Assembly (NCBI RefSeq): GCF_000176035.2
Contig: NC_015675.1
Coordinates: 5,088,001 to 5,152,000 of the forward strand
Length of the DNA: 64,000 bases
Reading direction: 5' to 3'
Source of the DNA: Mesorhizobium opportunistum WSM2075
GTDB taxonomy: Bacteria > Pseudomonadota > Alphaproteobacteria > Rhizobiales > Rhizobiaceae
Below, piece by piece: positions 25,801 through 35,051 of this stretch. The notes beneath the pieces were generated by a model. It was not told the origin of the DNA and did not search any database. It was given only the letters and a program-made list of their open reading frames with translations. The position numbers and the translations under genes are program-made. How positions within the stretch are numbered: the first letter of the stretch is position 1; every line of letters begins with the position of its first letter.

Positions 25801-28528
25801 CCATGGCGGTGCCGAAGGCGACGTCGCGGGCGAGTGCCGAGAAATGGCCGCGCGGCGTCTGGTCGCCGCTCTTGGGCAGGATGGCGTTGACGACATCGAA
25901 TGTCGGCGCCATGAACAGGCTGAGGATCAGCAGGGCCTGCCATTGCGCGGCCTGCGTGAAGGGCAGCAAGGTCCAGCCGGCGATGGCCGCCATCACCCAG
26001 AAGATGGGCGTCAGCGAACGGCGCAGATTGTCGATCATCTTCCAGCGCGACAGGGCCGGAACGCCGGAGCGCGGATCGAGGATGAAGCCCAGGAGCTGCC
26101 AGTCGCCGCGTGCCCAGCGATGGTGGCGCGAGGCGTCGACGGAGTAGCGGGTCGGGTAGTCCTCGACCAGCTCGACATCGGTGACCAGCGCCGAACGCGC
26201 CAGCGCGCCCTCGAGCAGATCGTGGCTGAGGATGGTGTTTTCCTCGATGCGGCCCTTCAGCGCCGCCTCGAAGGCGTCGACATGATAGAGACCCTTGCCG
26301 GTGAAGGAGCCATCGCCGAAGACATCCTGATAGAGGTCCGAGACGGCGAAGACATAGGGGTCGAGGCCGCGGTTGGCCGAGAACACACGCTGGAAGAACG
26401 AGGCCTCGTCGCCGCTGGTGAGCGAAGCGGTGATGCGCGGCTGCAGGATCGTGTAGCCGGCGGTGACGACGCGCCGCGTCGCGTCGAAATGCGGACGATT
26501 GAGCGGATGGCAGAGCTTGCCGACCAGGGTCGCCACCGCGTCGCGGGTGGTGCGGGTATCGGCGTCGAGCGTCATCACATGGACGACTTTCTCCGGCAGC
26601 GGCACCTCCAAGGGCAGGAAGGTGGTGTCGCTGTCACCGCGCAGCAAAAGGTCAAGCTCATGCAGCTTGCCGCGCTTGCGCTCCCAGCCCATCCAGGCGC
26701 CTTGCGCCGCGTTGAAGAGCCGGCGGCGGTGCAGGATGTAGAAGCGCGGTGCGCCTTCCGAGGGATAGCGGGCGTTGAGGCGGGCGATCTCGGCGTGGGC
26801 GAATTCGAGGATCTCGGTGTCCGCCGCATCGATCTCGATCTTGCTGTCGGGCCAGTCCGACAGCAGCGCGAAATGGATCTCGTCCGCGAGATTGGCGAGG
26901 TAGTGCACTTCGATGTTGCGGATGTTTTCCTCGACATCGTCACGCGAGCCGATCAGCGACGGCACCACCACGAGCGTGCGCGCCTCGGGCGGCACGCCAT
27001 GCCTGTAGTCATAGCCGATAAGGCGTGTCGGCTTGAGGAACAGCGAAACCACGGTGTTGAAGAAGGCCAGCGCGCCCTCACTCGCCGGCACGGCAAACAG
27101 AGCCAGCATCAGGACGATCGAGGTCACCGACAGACCAAGGTTGGCCAAGGCATTGCCGGTGACCACAAGCAGCAGAGCGGTCAAAGCAAATACCGGCAGC
27201 ACGATGCCCACCCATCCGGTCTTGGCGAAGGTGCGCTTGACCGTCTGGCTGATCGTCTGCCGATAGCCGATCGCCTTTTCCAGCTCCAGCCGGCGCGGGC
27301 CGACGAGGAAGAAGCCGACATCGGTGTGCGCGGACGGAGCCGGCACGGAATCGGCAGCATCGCCAGCCGATGCAAGTTCACTGGCCGCAAGTTCGCTGGC
27401 CGCAATTTCACTGGCCGCAATTTCACTGGCGGCGCGTTCACTAGCTGCCTGGCTGGCCAGTTCGATGGCCTTTTCGGCGACACGGTATTCCGACAGGTTC
27501 GAGCGGCGCGCCAATTCCTCGATCGCGGTGCGGTATTGATCGCGCGAAAAGAAGTCGAGCGCGGCGAAGTCGGTGCGCTCGCGCAGCACCGTATCGATGC
27601 GGCTGACGCCCTCGAACCACACCGTCCAGTCGACGTCGTTGATGAGGCGCAGGCCGCGGATGATGTTGCCGGTCGTCACATTGCCGCTGGAGAGCGTGTG
27701 GTGCTCGGAGATGATGATCTCCTCGGCATCGGAACCGGTCTTCTCGAGCTCGCCTTCAAGCCATTCCAGGGCCTTGCCGGCATTCTGCGACCCGTCGCGC
27801 AGGCGATAGAGAAGCTGGGTGGCAAAGGTGGTGTCCTGCGCATGCGCGCAGAAATTGGCCAGGATCGCCTGCCGGTCGGCGCTGTCGTCGGTCGCCAGTA
27901 CCTTGTCGGCCACGTCGTTGGAGATCTGGCGCATCTGGCGGGTGCGATTGACCCTGACCGCCAGCCGGCGGAGATTCTCGATCAGCACGAAGCGCAGGAG
28001 CGACGGCAGGGCCCAGAGTTCGCCGATCTTCAGCGGCTCGACCGACTGAAAACCCTGGACGATCGCCTTGAACATGGTTGCCGAGACGGAACTGTCCGAA
28101 TGCGCCACATAGGTCCAGGCCAGCGCCAGCGCGCGCGGCACGGTGCCGCCATCGGGCAGCTTCAACGTCGGCAACTGGCGATAGAAACGGCGCGGCAGAT
28201 CGCGCTTGACCTGGAAAATGGTCTCCTCGACCAGATAGTTGTTGTCGAGCAGCCATTGCGCGGCCGGGGTGATCGTCTCTCCCTTGCCCTGCGCCGCATT
28301 GGTCGACCGGTAGACTTCCAGTATCTTCTTGGCGCTGTCGCGGATGCGGGCCTGGAAGTCGAATGGCGTCAGGCCGAACAAGTCGGTGAGATCGCCTTTT
28401 GCCAGGCGCTCGCCGAGCAGCCGGAGGCGTTCCTCCGGCAGAAAGGTCGATCTTATCGGCTCTTCCGTAATGGCCGGAAAGCTCGCGCTTGTCTTCTCGA
28501 TGTGTGCTGGATTCGTCTGAATATTCAT
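19886..28528 (-). CDS. ndvB: Cyclic beta-1,2-glucan synthase NdvB/ChvB
   Basis: A 2880-residue inner-membrane enzyme that builds, elongates and cyclises beta-1,2-glucan from UDP-glucose. N-terminal region, then membrane helices near 430-500, the GT84 glycosyltransferase part with TLDADTRTTRDA near 660 and the RHHRWARGDWQ motif near 805, further helices (850-1030), and the glycoside-phosphorylase-like C-terminal half (GH94) with GDWNDGMNRVGEHGKGESVW near 2570 that sets ring size. The length matches the family. Odd: five 15-base repeats encode an Ala-Ser-Glu-rich linker near residues 360-390. The long plus-strand frames opposite are shadows. Confidence 0.97.
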   Translation of the reverse strand: MNIQTNPAHIEKTSASFPAITEEPIRSTFLPEERLRLLGERLAKGDLTDLFGLTPFDFQARIRDSAKKILEVYRSTNAAQGKGETITPAAQWLLDNNYLVEETIFQVKRDLPRRFYRQLPTLKLPDGGTVPRALALAWTYVAHSDSSVSATMFKAIVQGFQSVEPLKIGELWALPSLLRFVLIENLRRLAVRVNRTRQMRQISNDVADKVLATDDSADRQAILANFCAHAQDTTFATQLLYRLRDGSQNAGKALEWLEGELEKTGSDAEEIIISEHHTLSSGNVTTGNIIRGLRLINDVDWTVWFEGVSRIDTVLRERTDFAALDFFSRDQYRTAIEELARRSNLSEYRVAEKAIELASQAASERAASEIAASEIAASELAASELASAGDAADSVPAPSAHTDVGFFLVGPRRLELEKAIGYRQTISQTVKRTFAKTGWVGIVLPVFALTALLLVVTGNALANLGLSVTSIVLMLALFAVPASEGALAFFNTVVSLFLKPTRLIGYDYRHGVPPEARTLVVVPSLIGSRDDVEENIRNIEVHYLANLADEIHFALLSDWPDSKIEIDAADTEILEFAHAEIARLNARYPSEGAPRFYILHRRRLFNAAQGAWMGWERKRGKLHELDLLLRGDSDTTFLPLEVPLPEKVVHVMTLDADTRTTRDAVATLVGKLCHPLNRPHFDATRRVVTAGYTILQPRITASLTSGDEASFFQRVFSANRGLDPYVFAVSDLYQDVFGDGSFTGKGLYHVDAFEAALKGRIEENTILSHDLLEGALARSALVTDVELVEDYPTRYSVDASRHHRWARGDWQLLGFILDPRSGVPALSRWKMIDNLRRSLTPIFWVMAAIAGWTLLPFTQAAQWQALLILSLFMAPTFDVVNAILPKSGDQTPRGHFSALARDVAFGTAMVALKIVLMAHNAWMMGDAIVRTLYRLFVSRQNLLEWRTASQAHKAGDNDIGSYYGMMYGAVIIGFVGLAIPVLADSTGAFVAFFFALFWIGSPAIASWISRSAETEDRLRISQADIHTLRTVARRTWHYFETFVTAEHHHLPPDNFQESPAPVVAPRTSPTNVGVYLLSVVSARDFGWISLSDAITRIDATMATIESMPRERGHLFNWYDTTTLKPLYPLYISAVDSGNLAGHLVAVAAACAEWAEAPSVHLQGDFEGILDTVTILSESLDELPDDRRQLRPLRQRLVDRLDGMRRAVDTIKAQPEMASIRTINLAVLAGEIRKLATAIHTEAASAQSDIIVDWAARLEATCEAHVHDAHSDENAVEALRAKLLTLRERTRRFAFEMEFAFLMRPERKLLSIGYRVEEHQLDESCYDLLASEARLTSLFAIAKGDLPTEHWFRLGRPIVEIGFQGSLMSWSGSMFEYLMPPLVMKEPQGSILNQTSKLIIKRQMQYGRQKNVPWGISEAAYNARDRELTYQYTNFGVPGLGLKRGLGQNTVIAPYATILAAQFNPREAVQNLARLREIGALGPHGYYDAVDFTPQRVPEGTNHAVVLNYYAHHSGMSIAAVADAIFEGRLRDRFHSDPVIESAELLLQERAPRDIPTATVRTEADERSKDETEIESPDTRIVLDPLRALRSTNVMSNGRYSVMVTATGSGYSRWGDLAVTRWQPDPVEDRLGSYIFLRDATTGDWWSATSEPKRAAEEKTQTLFSDDKASFVKLVGTLRSEVECIVVSEGNGEGRRVTLFNEGPTDRHIEVTSFAELVLGLEASDNAHPAFSKMFVETEIAANNGAIFATRRKRETSEPDITLVHFVTDPSGPARDAEAETDRRAFIGRGRTIVDAAAFDPGARLGGGSGFTLDPIASLRRQVRVPANKKISLTFWTVVGANRTELEEAINRLDHQESFARQAMLAWTRSQVQTRHMGLSLADAANVQKLARYLIYPDPFLRLPADSIAAGLGKQSSLWPTSISGDFPIFLVRIGDVADLEIVAQALRFQEYMRTRGMMIDFVVVNEQASSYVQDLQRAVETLCENSRLRGKELGPRQHIFAVRRDLMEETTYRTLLAVARVVLHTRNGTIFDQIERADAAALQARDGLQPGGLPAPREITAPTTHAFASQALADVSADGAGLSQWNGFGGFDGDGRHYVVRLAGRRTTPQPWINVVSNASFGFHTSAEGAAFTWSRNSRDYQLTPWSNDPVSNRPGEGIYIYDQASGRAFSPLAAMVRDPSMTYEAWHGQGFSTFRSKRGPLSMDLTHVVDPVDPVKITRLRIQNSGSVPSRLRVYAYAEWVLGGHRSRTAATIVPSRDGATGALLAQNPYGLDFSERVAFLAADAGVHSVTADRAEFLGRHGSSELPQAVLSGAALSGRVEAGDDPCAAIARDIEIPAGGDVTLLWLLGDAESSAQASALVERHRGKDFDQRLADNEREWRGFLDTIQVETPDKALDAMVNHWLPYQSLACRIRARSAFYQASGAFGFRDQLQDTLSLLAHDPTLARDQILNAARRQFPEGDVQHWWLPRTGAGVRTMISDDVVWLAHATARYLTVTGDAGILKEQLPFIDGQALGEGEHDAFFTPEISKKTVSLYDHCARALDLAIKRSSPGGLPLILGGDWNDGMNRVGEHGKGESVWLGWFLLKTLGDFAPVAKAEGDTKRAQAWTKHAEALKRALESTAWDGEWYRRGSFDDGTPLGSRTSQECKIDSIAQSWSVLSGEGDPARSTTAMQQATKLLVDDKLKIVKLFTPPFSKTQKDPGYIKSYPPGVRENGGQYTHAATWFVIALAEMGLTDEAYRCFSMLNPVNHAFDEASAEHYRVEPYVVAADIYAGDDKGGRGGWTWYTGSAGWLYRAAVEGILGIERRGKQITLRPKLPSHWDGYQASLKMLGAEIKVHVIRDKKTKTISLEVNGSKTKSASFEPKAGSQTEVVVKIPG
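27374..27448. repeat. Five in-frame 15-bp tandem repeats inside ndvB
   Basis: Units start at 27374, 27389, 27404, 27419 and 27434, consensus AATTTCACTGGCCGC on the plus strand, with one to five differences per unit. They encode SE(L/I)AA-type repeats in NdvB just before the first predicted membrane helices. Confidence 0.85.
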
Positions 28529-28794
28529 TGAAAATTCCGTAAGCGGCCACTCAGCGGCGTCACCGCTACGGCAATGGCCCTAAAACCGATTCAAATGCAA
28601 TTGGTTGCATAATCCCACTTGCCGAAAGTTTGTTTCCGCACCGCGACAGGGCGTCATCTCTCGACAACATTCAAAGACGATCGCCCCTCTTCCCATCGGG
28701 ATCGATCGACGGAAAGGATTCGGGCTTTTTCGTGATGCCGACAAGAGCTTACGCTATATTTCGCCGGCATCGCGATCATGTTTGGAAACAAGCG

Positions 28795-29391
28795 TTAATC
28801 GTTGCCGCGTATGCGGATCACGAACAGCGTCGTGTCATGGGTAGGCCGGACAAGCAGCGTGGGCTGGGCAGGCTGGCTGGCGGTGTCGTGTTCGACCAGC
28901 AACGTGTCGAGCGGACCAAGCCGAACCGGTTCGGCGGCGGCGATGACCACCTCCCCGTCCGGGCACAGGACGAGGGTCGTGCCGGGCTCCGTCCGGATTT
29001 CCACTGGGGCAGAAACGACCAGGCGTTCGACCGAGTGCGTCGTCCTGCCGCGGCGGGTCATGACGTTGAGGTCGGTGATCGGCCCGCCAACCAGCGTGGC
29101 GGACGTCGGCACGTCGGCCGGAAAGGAAAACAGGGCGGTTGCCCTGTTGACCGATGCCGGCGGGCGGCCGGCAATATCGAGCACGATGCCCTCGCCTTCA
29201 AGTATGGCAAGCGTGCGATCGATCCCGGCAAACTTCGAGAATGGGCCGCTGCCTTCGACGCGCGCCATCGAGACGCGCCAATCGAAATCGTCGAGCCCGG
29301 CACCGTTGGGCCAGACGACGATCTCGGTCGTCGTGCCGCCGCCGTTCTTCCACGGCATGACGCGGTATTCGGCGGCACGAAGGATGCGCAT
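28795..29391 (-). CDS. hutD: HutD family protein
   Basis: A 198-residue double-cupin protein of the HutD family, found almost only in histidine utilisation operons. The family start MRILRAAEYRVMPWKNGGGTT and DFDWRVSMARVEGSGPFSKF near 35-55 are clear. HutD has no known catalytic activity; work on Pseudomonas suggests a governor that limits hut induction, perhaps by binding N-formylglutamate. It is the last gene of the minus-strand hut operon, 12 bases after hutU. Confidence 0.92.
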   Translation of the reverse strand: MRILRAAEYRVMPWKNGGGTTTEIVVWPNGAGLDDFDWRVSMARVEGSGPFSKFAGIDRTLAILEGEGIVLDIAGRPPASVNRATALFSFPADVPTSATLVGGPITDLNVMTRRGRTTHSVERLVVSAPVEIRTEPGTTLVLCPDGEVVIAAAEPVRLGPLDTLLVEHDTASQPAQPTLLVRPTHDTTLFVIRIRGND

Positions 29392-29403
29392 GTGTTCAGC
29401 CTG

Positions 29404-31074
29404 TCACCCGAGAATGCCGGGCAGGTTGAGCTGGTGTTCCCTGGCGCAATTAATGGCGATGTCGTAGCCGGCGTCGGCGTGGCGCATGACGCCGGTCGCC
29501 GGGTCATTCCACAGCACCCGCTCCAGCCGCCTTGCGGCGTCCGGCGTGCCGTCGGCGACGATGACCATGCCGGCATGCTGGGAAAACCCCATGCCGACGC
29601 CGCCGCCATGATGCAGCGATACCCAGGTGGCACCCGACGCGGTGTTGAGCAGCGCATTGAGCAGCGGCCAGTCGGAGACGGCATCCGAGCCGTCCTTCAT
29701 GGATTCGGTTTCGCGGTTGGGCGAAGCGACCGAACCGGAATCGAGATGATCGCGGCCGATGACGACCGGCGCCTTGAGCTCACCCTTGGCCACCATCTCG
29801 TTGAAGGCGAGGCCGAGCCGGTGCCGGTCGCCCAGACCTACCCAGCAGATGCGCGCCGGCAACCCTTGAAAGGAAATGCGCTGGCGCGCCATGTCCAGCC
29901 AGTTGTGCAGATGGGTGTTGCCCGGCGTCAGTTCGCGCACCTTGGCGTCGGTCTTGTAGATGTCCTCGGGATCGCCCGAAAGTGCGGCCCAGCGGAACGG
30001 ACCGATGCCGCGGCAGAACAGTGGGCGGATATAGGCAGGCACGAAACCGGGGAAGGCAAAGGCATTCTCGAAGCCTTCGTCCTTGGCCACCTGGCGGATG
30101 TTGTTGCCGTAGTCGAGCGTCGGCACGCCGGCGTTCCAGAACGCCACCATTGCCTCGACATGTTCGCGCATCGAGGCGCGGGCAGCCTTCTCGACCGCCT
30201 TCGGGTCGCTGACGCGCTTCTCGCGCCACTCGGCCATGGTCCATCCCTTCGGCAGATAGCCGTTGATGGGGTCGTGGGCCGAGGTCTGGTCGGTGACCAT
30301 GTCGGGGCGGATGCCGCGCCTGAACATTTCGGGCACGATCTCGGCTGCGTTGCCGAGCAGGCCGACCGACTTCGCCTCGCCGGCCTTGGTCCAGCGCTCG
30401 ATCATCGCCATCGCCTCGTCGAGCGTCTCGGCCCTCTCGTCGACATAGCGGGTGCGCAAGCGGAAATCGATCGAATCCGGATTGCATTCGATCGCCAGGC
30501 AGCAGGCGCCGGCCATGACGGCGGCCAGCGGCTGGGCGCCACCCATGCCGCCGAGGCCGCCGGTCAGGATCCACCTGCCCTTGAGATTGCCGCCATAGTG
30601 CTGACGGCCGGCCTCGACGAAGGTCTCGTAGGTGCCCTGCACGATGCCTTGGGTGCCGATGTAGATCCACGAGCCGGCCGTCATCTGGCCGTACATCATC
30701 AGGCCCTTCTTATCGAGCTCGTTGAATTTATCCCAATTCGCCCAGTGCGGCACCAGGTTGGAGTTGGCGATCAGGACGCGCGGCGCATCGGCGTGCGTCC
30801 GGAACACGCCGACCGGCTTGCCGGACTGCACCAAGAGCGTCTCGTCCTCGCCAAGCGTCTTCAGCGAGGCGACGATGCTGTCGAAATCGTTCCAGGTGCG
30901 CGCCGCCCGGCCGATACCGCCATAGACGACCAGTTCGTTGGGGTTCTCGGCGACGTCGGGGTCGAGATTGTTCATCAGCATGCGCAGCGGCGCCTCGGTC
31001 GTCCAATACCGGGCATTGAGCTTGTCGCCGCGGGGGCTGCGCACTTCGCGAATGTTGTGACGAGGATTGGTCAT
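29404..31074 (-). CDS. hutU: Urocanate hydratase (urocanase)
   Basis: A 556-residue cytosolic NAD-dependent enzyme converting urocanate to imidazolone propionate, the second step of histidine breakdown. Length and motifs match the family: [12 protein letters not shown] near 50, [16 protein letters not shown] near 170-185 and GDHRLG-like [13 protein letters not shown] near 450. Start ATG at 31074 has AGGGA five bases upstream; the ATG at 31077 is too close. It follows hutG by 31 bases. Confidence 0.97.
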   Translation of the reverse strand: MTNPRHNIREVRSPRGDKLNARYWTTEAPLRMLMNNLDPDVAENPNELVVYGGIGRAARTWNDFDSIVASLKTLGEDETLLVQSGKPVGVFRTHADAPRVLIANSNLVPHWANWDKFNELDKKGLMMYGQMTAGSWIYIGTQGIVQGTYETFVEAGRQHYGGNLKGRWILTGGLGGMGGAQPLAAVMAGACCLAIECNPDSIDFRLRTRYVDERAETLDEAMAMIERWTKAGEAKSVGLLGNAAEIVPEMFRRGIRPDMVTDQTSAHDPINGYLPKGWTMAEWREKRVSDPKAVEKAARASMREHVEAMVAFWNAGVPTLDYGNNIRQVAKDEGFENAFAFPGFVPAYIRPLFCRGIGPFRWAALSGDPEDIYKTDAKVRELTPGNTHLHNWLDMARQRISFQGLPARICWVGLGDRHRLGLAFNEMVAKGELKAPVVIGRDHLDSGSVASPNRETESMKDGSDAVSDWPLLNALLNTASGATWVSLHHGGGVGMGFSQHAGMVIVADGTPDAARRLERVLWNDPATGVMRHADAGYDIAINCAREHQLNLPGILG

Positions 31075-31105
31075 CATTGTCCCTTTCAAGCAAGACGGCG
31101 GCGCG

Positions 31106-31921
31106 TCAGCGCGTTGCCCAGCCGATCGCGGTTTCGAGGATGGTCTTCAGCGTGGCGCGGATCGGCGCCGCATAGGTAGCGTCGTAAGGGACCGGCCAGT
31201 TCTCCGGCGTGCCCTTTTCGTCGGGCTCGCGCATGTAGCCCCGGTTGGAGAGTTCCATCTGCAGCGCATGGACGCCCTGCAGCGGCTGGCCAAAATGGCG
31301 CGTGATCCAGCCGCCTTTGAAGCGGCCGTTGACGACCCATGTCTCGCCGGTTTCGGCCAGGATTGCAGCCACCTTCTCCTGCAGCGCCGGGTCGGCGCTC
31401 TTGCCATCATTGGTGCCGAGATTGAAGACCGGCAGCGTGCCTTCGAACAGGCGCGGCAGCACCGAGCGGATCGAATGACAGTCGTAGAGGACGATCTTGT
31501 CGTGCATGCCGCGCAGCCGGTCGATCTCGGCCTGCAGGGCGGCATGGTAGGGTACGAAGAACTTCTGGCGCCGTTCGTCGATCTCCGACGGTCCCGGCTC
31601 TTCGCCCTCGCCGTAGAGCGGATCGCCATCGAAAGTCTCGGTCGGGCAAAGGCCTGTTGTCGCCTGGCCGGGATAGAGCGAAGCGCCGGACGGATCGCGG
31701 TTGACGTCGATGACGGTGCGCGAGATCGCGGTGTGGACGACGGTGGCGCCGAGGCTGCCGGCGAAATCATAGAGATTGTCGATCCACCAGTCGCAGTCGC
31801 GGCGTCCGAGCCAGCGCGACACCAGCCGGCTTTCGAGGCCGGCGAGGTCGATGCCGGTGTGCGGGATCGACACCAGCAGCGGCGCGGTGCCTTGTTTTAC
31901 TGTCAGCCAAGGAGGTGTCAT
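31106..31921 (-). CDS. hutG: N-formylglutamate deformylase
   Basis: A 271-residue zinc hydrolase of the N-formylglutamate amidohydrolase family that gives formate and glutamate, the last step of the HutF branch. Zinc and substrate motifs are visible: [10 protein letters not shown] near 17-26, [15 protein letters not shown] near 74-88 and [12 protein letters not shown] near 145-156. Gene pairing with hutF (divergent, nearby) confirms the five-step route. A GGAGG box precedes the ATG. A mosaic repeat separates it from hutH upstream. Confidence 0.96.
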   Translation of the reverse strand: MTPPWLTVKQGTAPLLVSIPHTGIDLAGLESRLVSRWLGRRDCDWWIDNLYDFAGSLGATVVHTAISRTVIDVNRDPSGASLYPGQATTGLCPTETFDGDPLYGEGEEPGPSEIDERRQKFFVPYHAALQAEIDRLRGMHDKIVLYDCHSIRSVLPRLFEGTLPVFNLGTNDGKSADPALQEKVAAILAETGETWVVNGRFKGGWITRHFGQPLQGVHALQMELSNRGYMREPDEKGTPENWPVPYDATYAAPIRATLKTILETAIGWATR

Positions 31922-31949
31922 GCGAAACCTCCGCAGGTTGGAGCTCTAT

Positions 31950-32152
31950 GGCGCCCCCCTCTGTCCTGCCGGACATCTCCCCCTCTTGGGGGGAGATTGG
32001 CTGTCACGCCGGCTTTCGCCAATCGCCAGCGTGGGAGAACGGGCGGCGCCAAAGAAGCTGCTGATCTCCCCCCTTGAGGGGGAGATGTCCGGTCCATCCT
32101 CCGCAGCTGCAGCGCAGCTGCTGCGGAGGACGGGCAGGACAGAGGGGGGCGC
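31950..32152. repeat. Composite inverted repeat (REPIN-like), copy A, inside the hut operon
   Basis: Two inverted units: 31951-32000 (gcgcccccctctgtcctgcc, then a C-rich/G-rich hairpin) and 32063-32152 reading back. The second unit carries an extra 39-base palindromic insert (32093-32131, arms TCCTCCGCAGC). The spacer contains cacgccggctttcgccaat, also present in copy D. It sits between the hutH stop and hutG start. Confidence 0.85.
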
Positions 32153-32183
32153 GACAGAACTCGGCCTATCAGAGCGTGCCGTC

Positions 32184-33719
32184 TCACGACGCAATACCCG
32201 GCAGTTGCACCGCCGCTGCCGCCTTCACCGCGGCGCCGCTGCGCACCATGGCGATCGCCTTTTCCATGTCGGGGTGGAAGTGGCGGTCGTTGTCGAGATG
32301 CGGCACCTCGTCCCGGACCAGCTTGCGCACGGCTTCCAGCGCATCGCTCGAGGCCAGCGGAGCATGGAAATCGCAACCTTGCGCCGCGGCCAGCAACTCG
32401 ATGCCGATCACAGCCGTCGCATTCTCGACCATGCCGATCAGGCGGCGGGCGCCATGCGCGGCCATCGAGACGTGGTCTTCCTGGTTGGCCGAGGTCGGAA
32501 TGGAATCGACGCTCGCCGGATAGGCCTTCTGCTTGTTTTCCGAAACGAGCGCGGCCGCCGTCACCTGCGGGATCATGAAGCCGGAGTTCAGGCCGGGCTT
32601 CGGCGTCAGGAAGGCCGGCATGCCGGACAGCGCGGGGTCGACCAGCATGGCGATGCGGCGTTCCGACAGCGAGCCGATCTCGCAAACCGCAAGCGCGATC
32701 ATGTCGGCGGCGAAGGCCACCGGCTCGGCGTGGAAATTGCCGCCGGAAAGCGCGGTGTCGTCCTCGGCGAAGATCAGCGGATTGTCGGTGACGCCATTGG
32801 CCTCGGTGCCGAGCGTGTCGGCGGCCTGACGCAGCACGGTGAGTGCAGCGCCCATGACCTGCGGCTGGCAGCGCAGGCAGTAAGGATCCTGCACCCGCTC
32901 GTCGCCGACACGGTGCGATTCCCTGATAGCGCTGCCGGCCATCAAATTGCGCAGCGCGTCCGCCGTCTCGATCTGGCCGGGATGCTTTCGCAGCACATGG
33001 ATGCGCGGATCGAAGGGCGCGTCGGAGCCCCTTGCCGCATCGGTCGAGAGCGCGCCGGCAACCAGCGCCGACTGGTAGAGCACTTCGGCCTCGAACAGGG
33101 CGGCGAGCGCGTAGGCGGTCGAGAACTGCGTGCCGTTGAGCAGCGCCAGGCCTTCCTTGGCGCCCAATGTCACCGGCTCCAGTCCGTGCGAGACGAAGGC
33201 GACCTTGGCCGGAAAGCGGCCATGCGGGGTGAAGCATTCGCCGACGCCGATCATTACCGCCGTCATGTGCGACAGCGGCGCGAGATCGCCGGAGGCGCCG
33301 ACCGAGCCTTGCGCCGGCACCACCGGGATGACGTCGTTGGCGAGCATTGCCTCGAGCAACTCGATGGTCTCGGAGCGGACGCCAGAGGCGCCCTGCGCCA
33401 GGCTGGCAAGTTTCAGCGCCATCATCAGCCGGGCCACGGCAACCGGCATCGGCTCGCCAACGCCAGCGGCGTGCGACAGCACGATGTTGCGCTGCAAGGT
33501 CTCGAGATCGCTGGCCGGGATGCGGACGCTGGCCAGTTTGCCGAAGCCGGTGTTGATGCCATAGACGGGCTCACCCTTGGCAACGATCCTGGCGACCGCC
33601 TCGGCGCTCGCCTTGATCTTTGGACGGCAGGCATTGTCGAGTTTTGGCACGGCGCCACGATAGATGGCGCGCCAGTCGGCTAGCGTCGCACTGCCGGGCT
33701 TCAGGGTCAGTTCGGTCAT
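32184..33719 (-). CDS. hutH: Histidine ammonia-lyase
   Basis: A 511-residue enzyme that removes ammonia from L-histidine to give urocanate. The electrophilic MIO group forms from ASG at residues 142-144 within [14 protein letters not shown], and the N-terminal YGINTGFG (53-60) is also typical. Length is normal for the family. The start is the ATG at 33717-33719, which overlaps the hutI stop; the longer frame upstream lies inside hutI and is a shadow. Confidence 0.97.
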   Translation of the reverse strand: MTELTLKPGSATLADWRAIYRGAVPKLDNACRPKIKASAEAVARIVAKGEPVYGINTGFGKLASVRIPASDLETLQRNIVLSHAAGVGEPMPVAVARLMMALKLASLAQGASGVRSETIELLEAMLANDVIPVVPAQGSVGASGDLAPLSHMTAVMIGVGECFTPHGRFPAKVAFVSHGLEPVTLGAKEGLALLNGTQFSTAYALAALFEAEVLYQSALVAGALSTDAARGSDAPFDPRIHVLRKHPGQIETADALRNLMAGSAIRESHRVGDERVQDPYCLRCQPQVMGAALTVLRQAADTLGTEANGVTDNPLIFAEDDTALSGGNFHAEPVAFAADMIALAVCEIGSLSERRIAMLVDPALSGMPAFLTPKPGLNSGFMIPQVTAAALVSENKQKAYPASVDSIPTSANQEDHVSMAAHGARRLIGMVENATAVIGIELLAAAQGCDFHAPLASSDALEAVRKLVRDEVPHLDNDRHFHPDMEKAIAMVRSGAAVKAAAAVQLPGIAS

Positions 33720-34954
33720 TGTCCTCTCCAGATGCGGGCATGGAGCGGGTTGAAGCCCATGCGGTAGACGAGTTCGGCGGGGCGCTCGATGTCCCAGATC
33801 GCCAGGTCGGCGGATTTTCCGGCTTCCAGCGTGCCGGCCTTGCCGAGAAGACCAAGCGCTCGCGCGGCCTCGCGGGTGACGCCGGCAAGGCACTCATCGA
33901 CGGTCAAGCCGAAGAGCGTCGCCGCCATATTCATGGTGAGCAACAGCGAGGTGAGCGGCGACGTGCCGGGATTGCTGTCCGTCGCCACCGCCATCTTCAC
34001 GCCATGGCGGCGGAACAAGTCGACAGGCGGCTTCTTCGTTTCGCGGATGAAGTAATAGGCGCCGGGCAGGATGGTCGCCACCGTGCCGGCTTTCGCCATC
34101 GCGGCAGCGCCGTCCTCATCCGTGTATTCGAGATGATCCGCCGACAACGCGCCATAGCGCGCGGCAAGTTCGGCGCCGTGCAGGTTGGACAGTTGATCGG
34201 CGTGAAGCTTGACCGGCAGCCCCAAAGCCTTGGCGGCATCGAAAACGCGCGCCATCTGCTCCGGCGAGAACGCTATGCCTTCGCAAAAACCGTCGACCGC
34301 ATCCGCCAGTCCTTCGGCGGCAATCGCCGGAACAATCTGCCTGGCGACCAGATCGATAAAAGCGTCCTTGTCCCCCTTTGCTTCGGGCGGCAGGGCATGC
34401 GCAGCCAGACAGGTCGCGCGGATCGTCACCGCCCGTTCTCCGCCCAGCCGGCGGGCGGCGCGCAGCGACTTCTTTTCATTGTCGAGATCGAGGCCATAGC
34501 CCGATTTGACTTCGACCGACGTGACACCCTCGGCCATCAGCGCATCGAGGCGCGGCAGCGTCTGGGCAACGAGCTCATCCTCGCTGGCGGCGCGCAGCGA
34601 CTTGACCGAGGACACAATACCGCCGCCGGCCCGGGCGACTTCCTCATAGGTCGCGCCGGCCAGCCGCATCTCGAATTCGTTGGCGCGGTTGCCGGCATAA
34701 ACAAGATGCGTGTGGCAGTCGATCAGGCCCGGCGTGATCCAGCGGCCTTCGCAATCGACGGTCTCGGCGCCCTGCAAAAATGCCGCCGGCATCTCCGATT
34801 CCGGGCCGGCATAGACAATGCGGCCATCGCGTGCGGCGACAGCGCCGCGTTCGACGACACCAAGTCCGGCGGAACTTTCGGCCATGGTCGCCAGGCGCGC
34901 ATTGCGCCACAGACGAAGATCCCCTGCCCGGCTTTTGCTCTCTGCGGCCATCAT
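33716..34954 (-). CDS. hutI: Imidazolonepropionase
   Basis: A 412-residue amidohydrolase that opens imidazolone propionate to N-formimino-L-glutamate. The metal motif is [12 protein letters not shown] near 80-90, KSGYGLD near 150, a metal His in LHADQLS near 250, and [11 protein letters not shown] near 325 supplies the Asp. First gene of the minus-strand hut operon, directly behind the HutC-type operator. Two adjacent ATG codons (34954 and 34951) are both possible starts. Confidence 0.96.
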   Translation of the reverse strand: MMAAESKSRAGDLRLWRNARLATMAESSAGLGVVERGAVAARDGRIVYAGPESEMPAAFLQGAETVDCEGRWITPGLIDCHTHLVYAGNRANEFEMRLAGATYEEVARAGGGIVSSVKSLRAASEDELVAQTLPRLDALMAEGVTSVEVKSGYGLDLDNEKKSLRAARRLGGERAVTIRATCLAAHALPPEAKGDKDAFIDLVARQIVPAIAAEGLADAVDGFCEGIAFSPEQMARVFDAAKALGLPVKLHADQLSNLHGAELAARYGALSADHLEYTDEDGAAAMAKAGTVATILPGAYYFIRETKKPPVDLFRRHGVKMAVATDSNPGTSPLTSLLLTMNMAATLFGLTVDECLAGVTREAARALGLLGKAGTLEAGKSADLAIWDIERPAELVYRMGFNPLHARIWRGQ

Positions 34955-34979
34955 CTTTTCCGTTTCAATCGGCGGCGAT

Positions 34980-34993
34980 TATGTATATACATA
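34980..34993. promoter_or_regulatory. HutC-type operator between hutI and hutF
   Basis: TATGTATATACATA is a perfect 14-bp palindrome lying between the divergent hutI and hutF-hutC transcripts. Its core TGTATATACA is the known type of site for HutC repressors, which release DNA when urocanate binds. One site placed here could control both arms. Confidence 0.8.
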
Positions 34994-35051
34994 TCGAAAC
35001 GCACTGCAAGTGCTATCATCGCATGCTGGACAGGGAAGCGGAGAGAAAAAA

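Noticed and set aside
24482..28531. A 1349-codon open frame on the plus strand opposite ndvB
   Set aside because: It is fully antisense to a clear NdvB sequence, has a composition rich in Arg, Gly and Asp typical of GC-rich shadow frames, and no recognisable domain.
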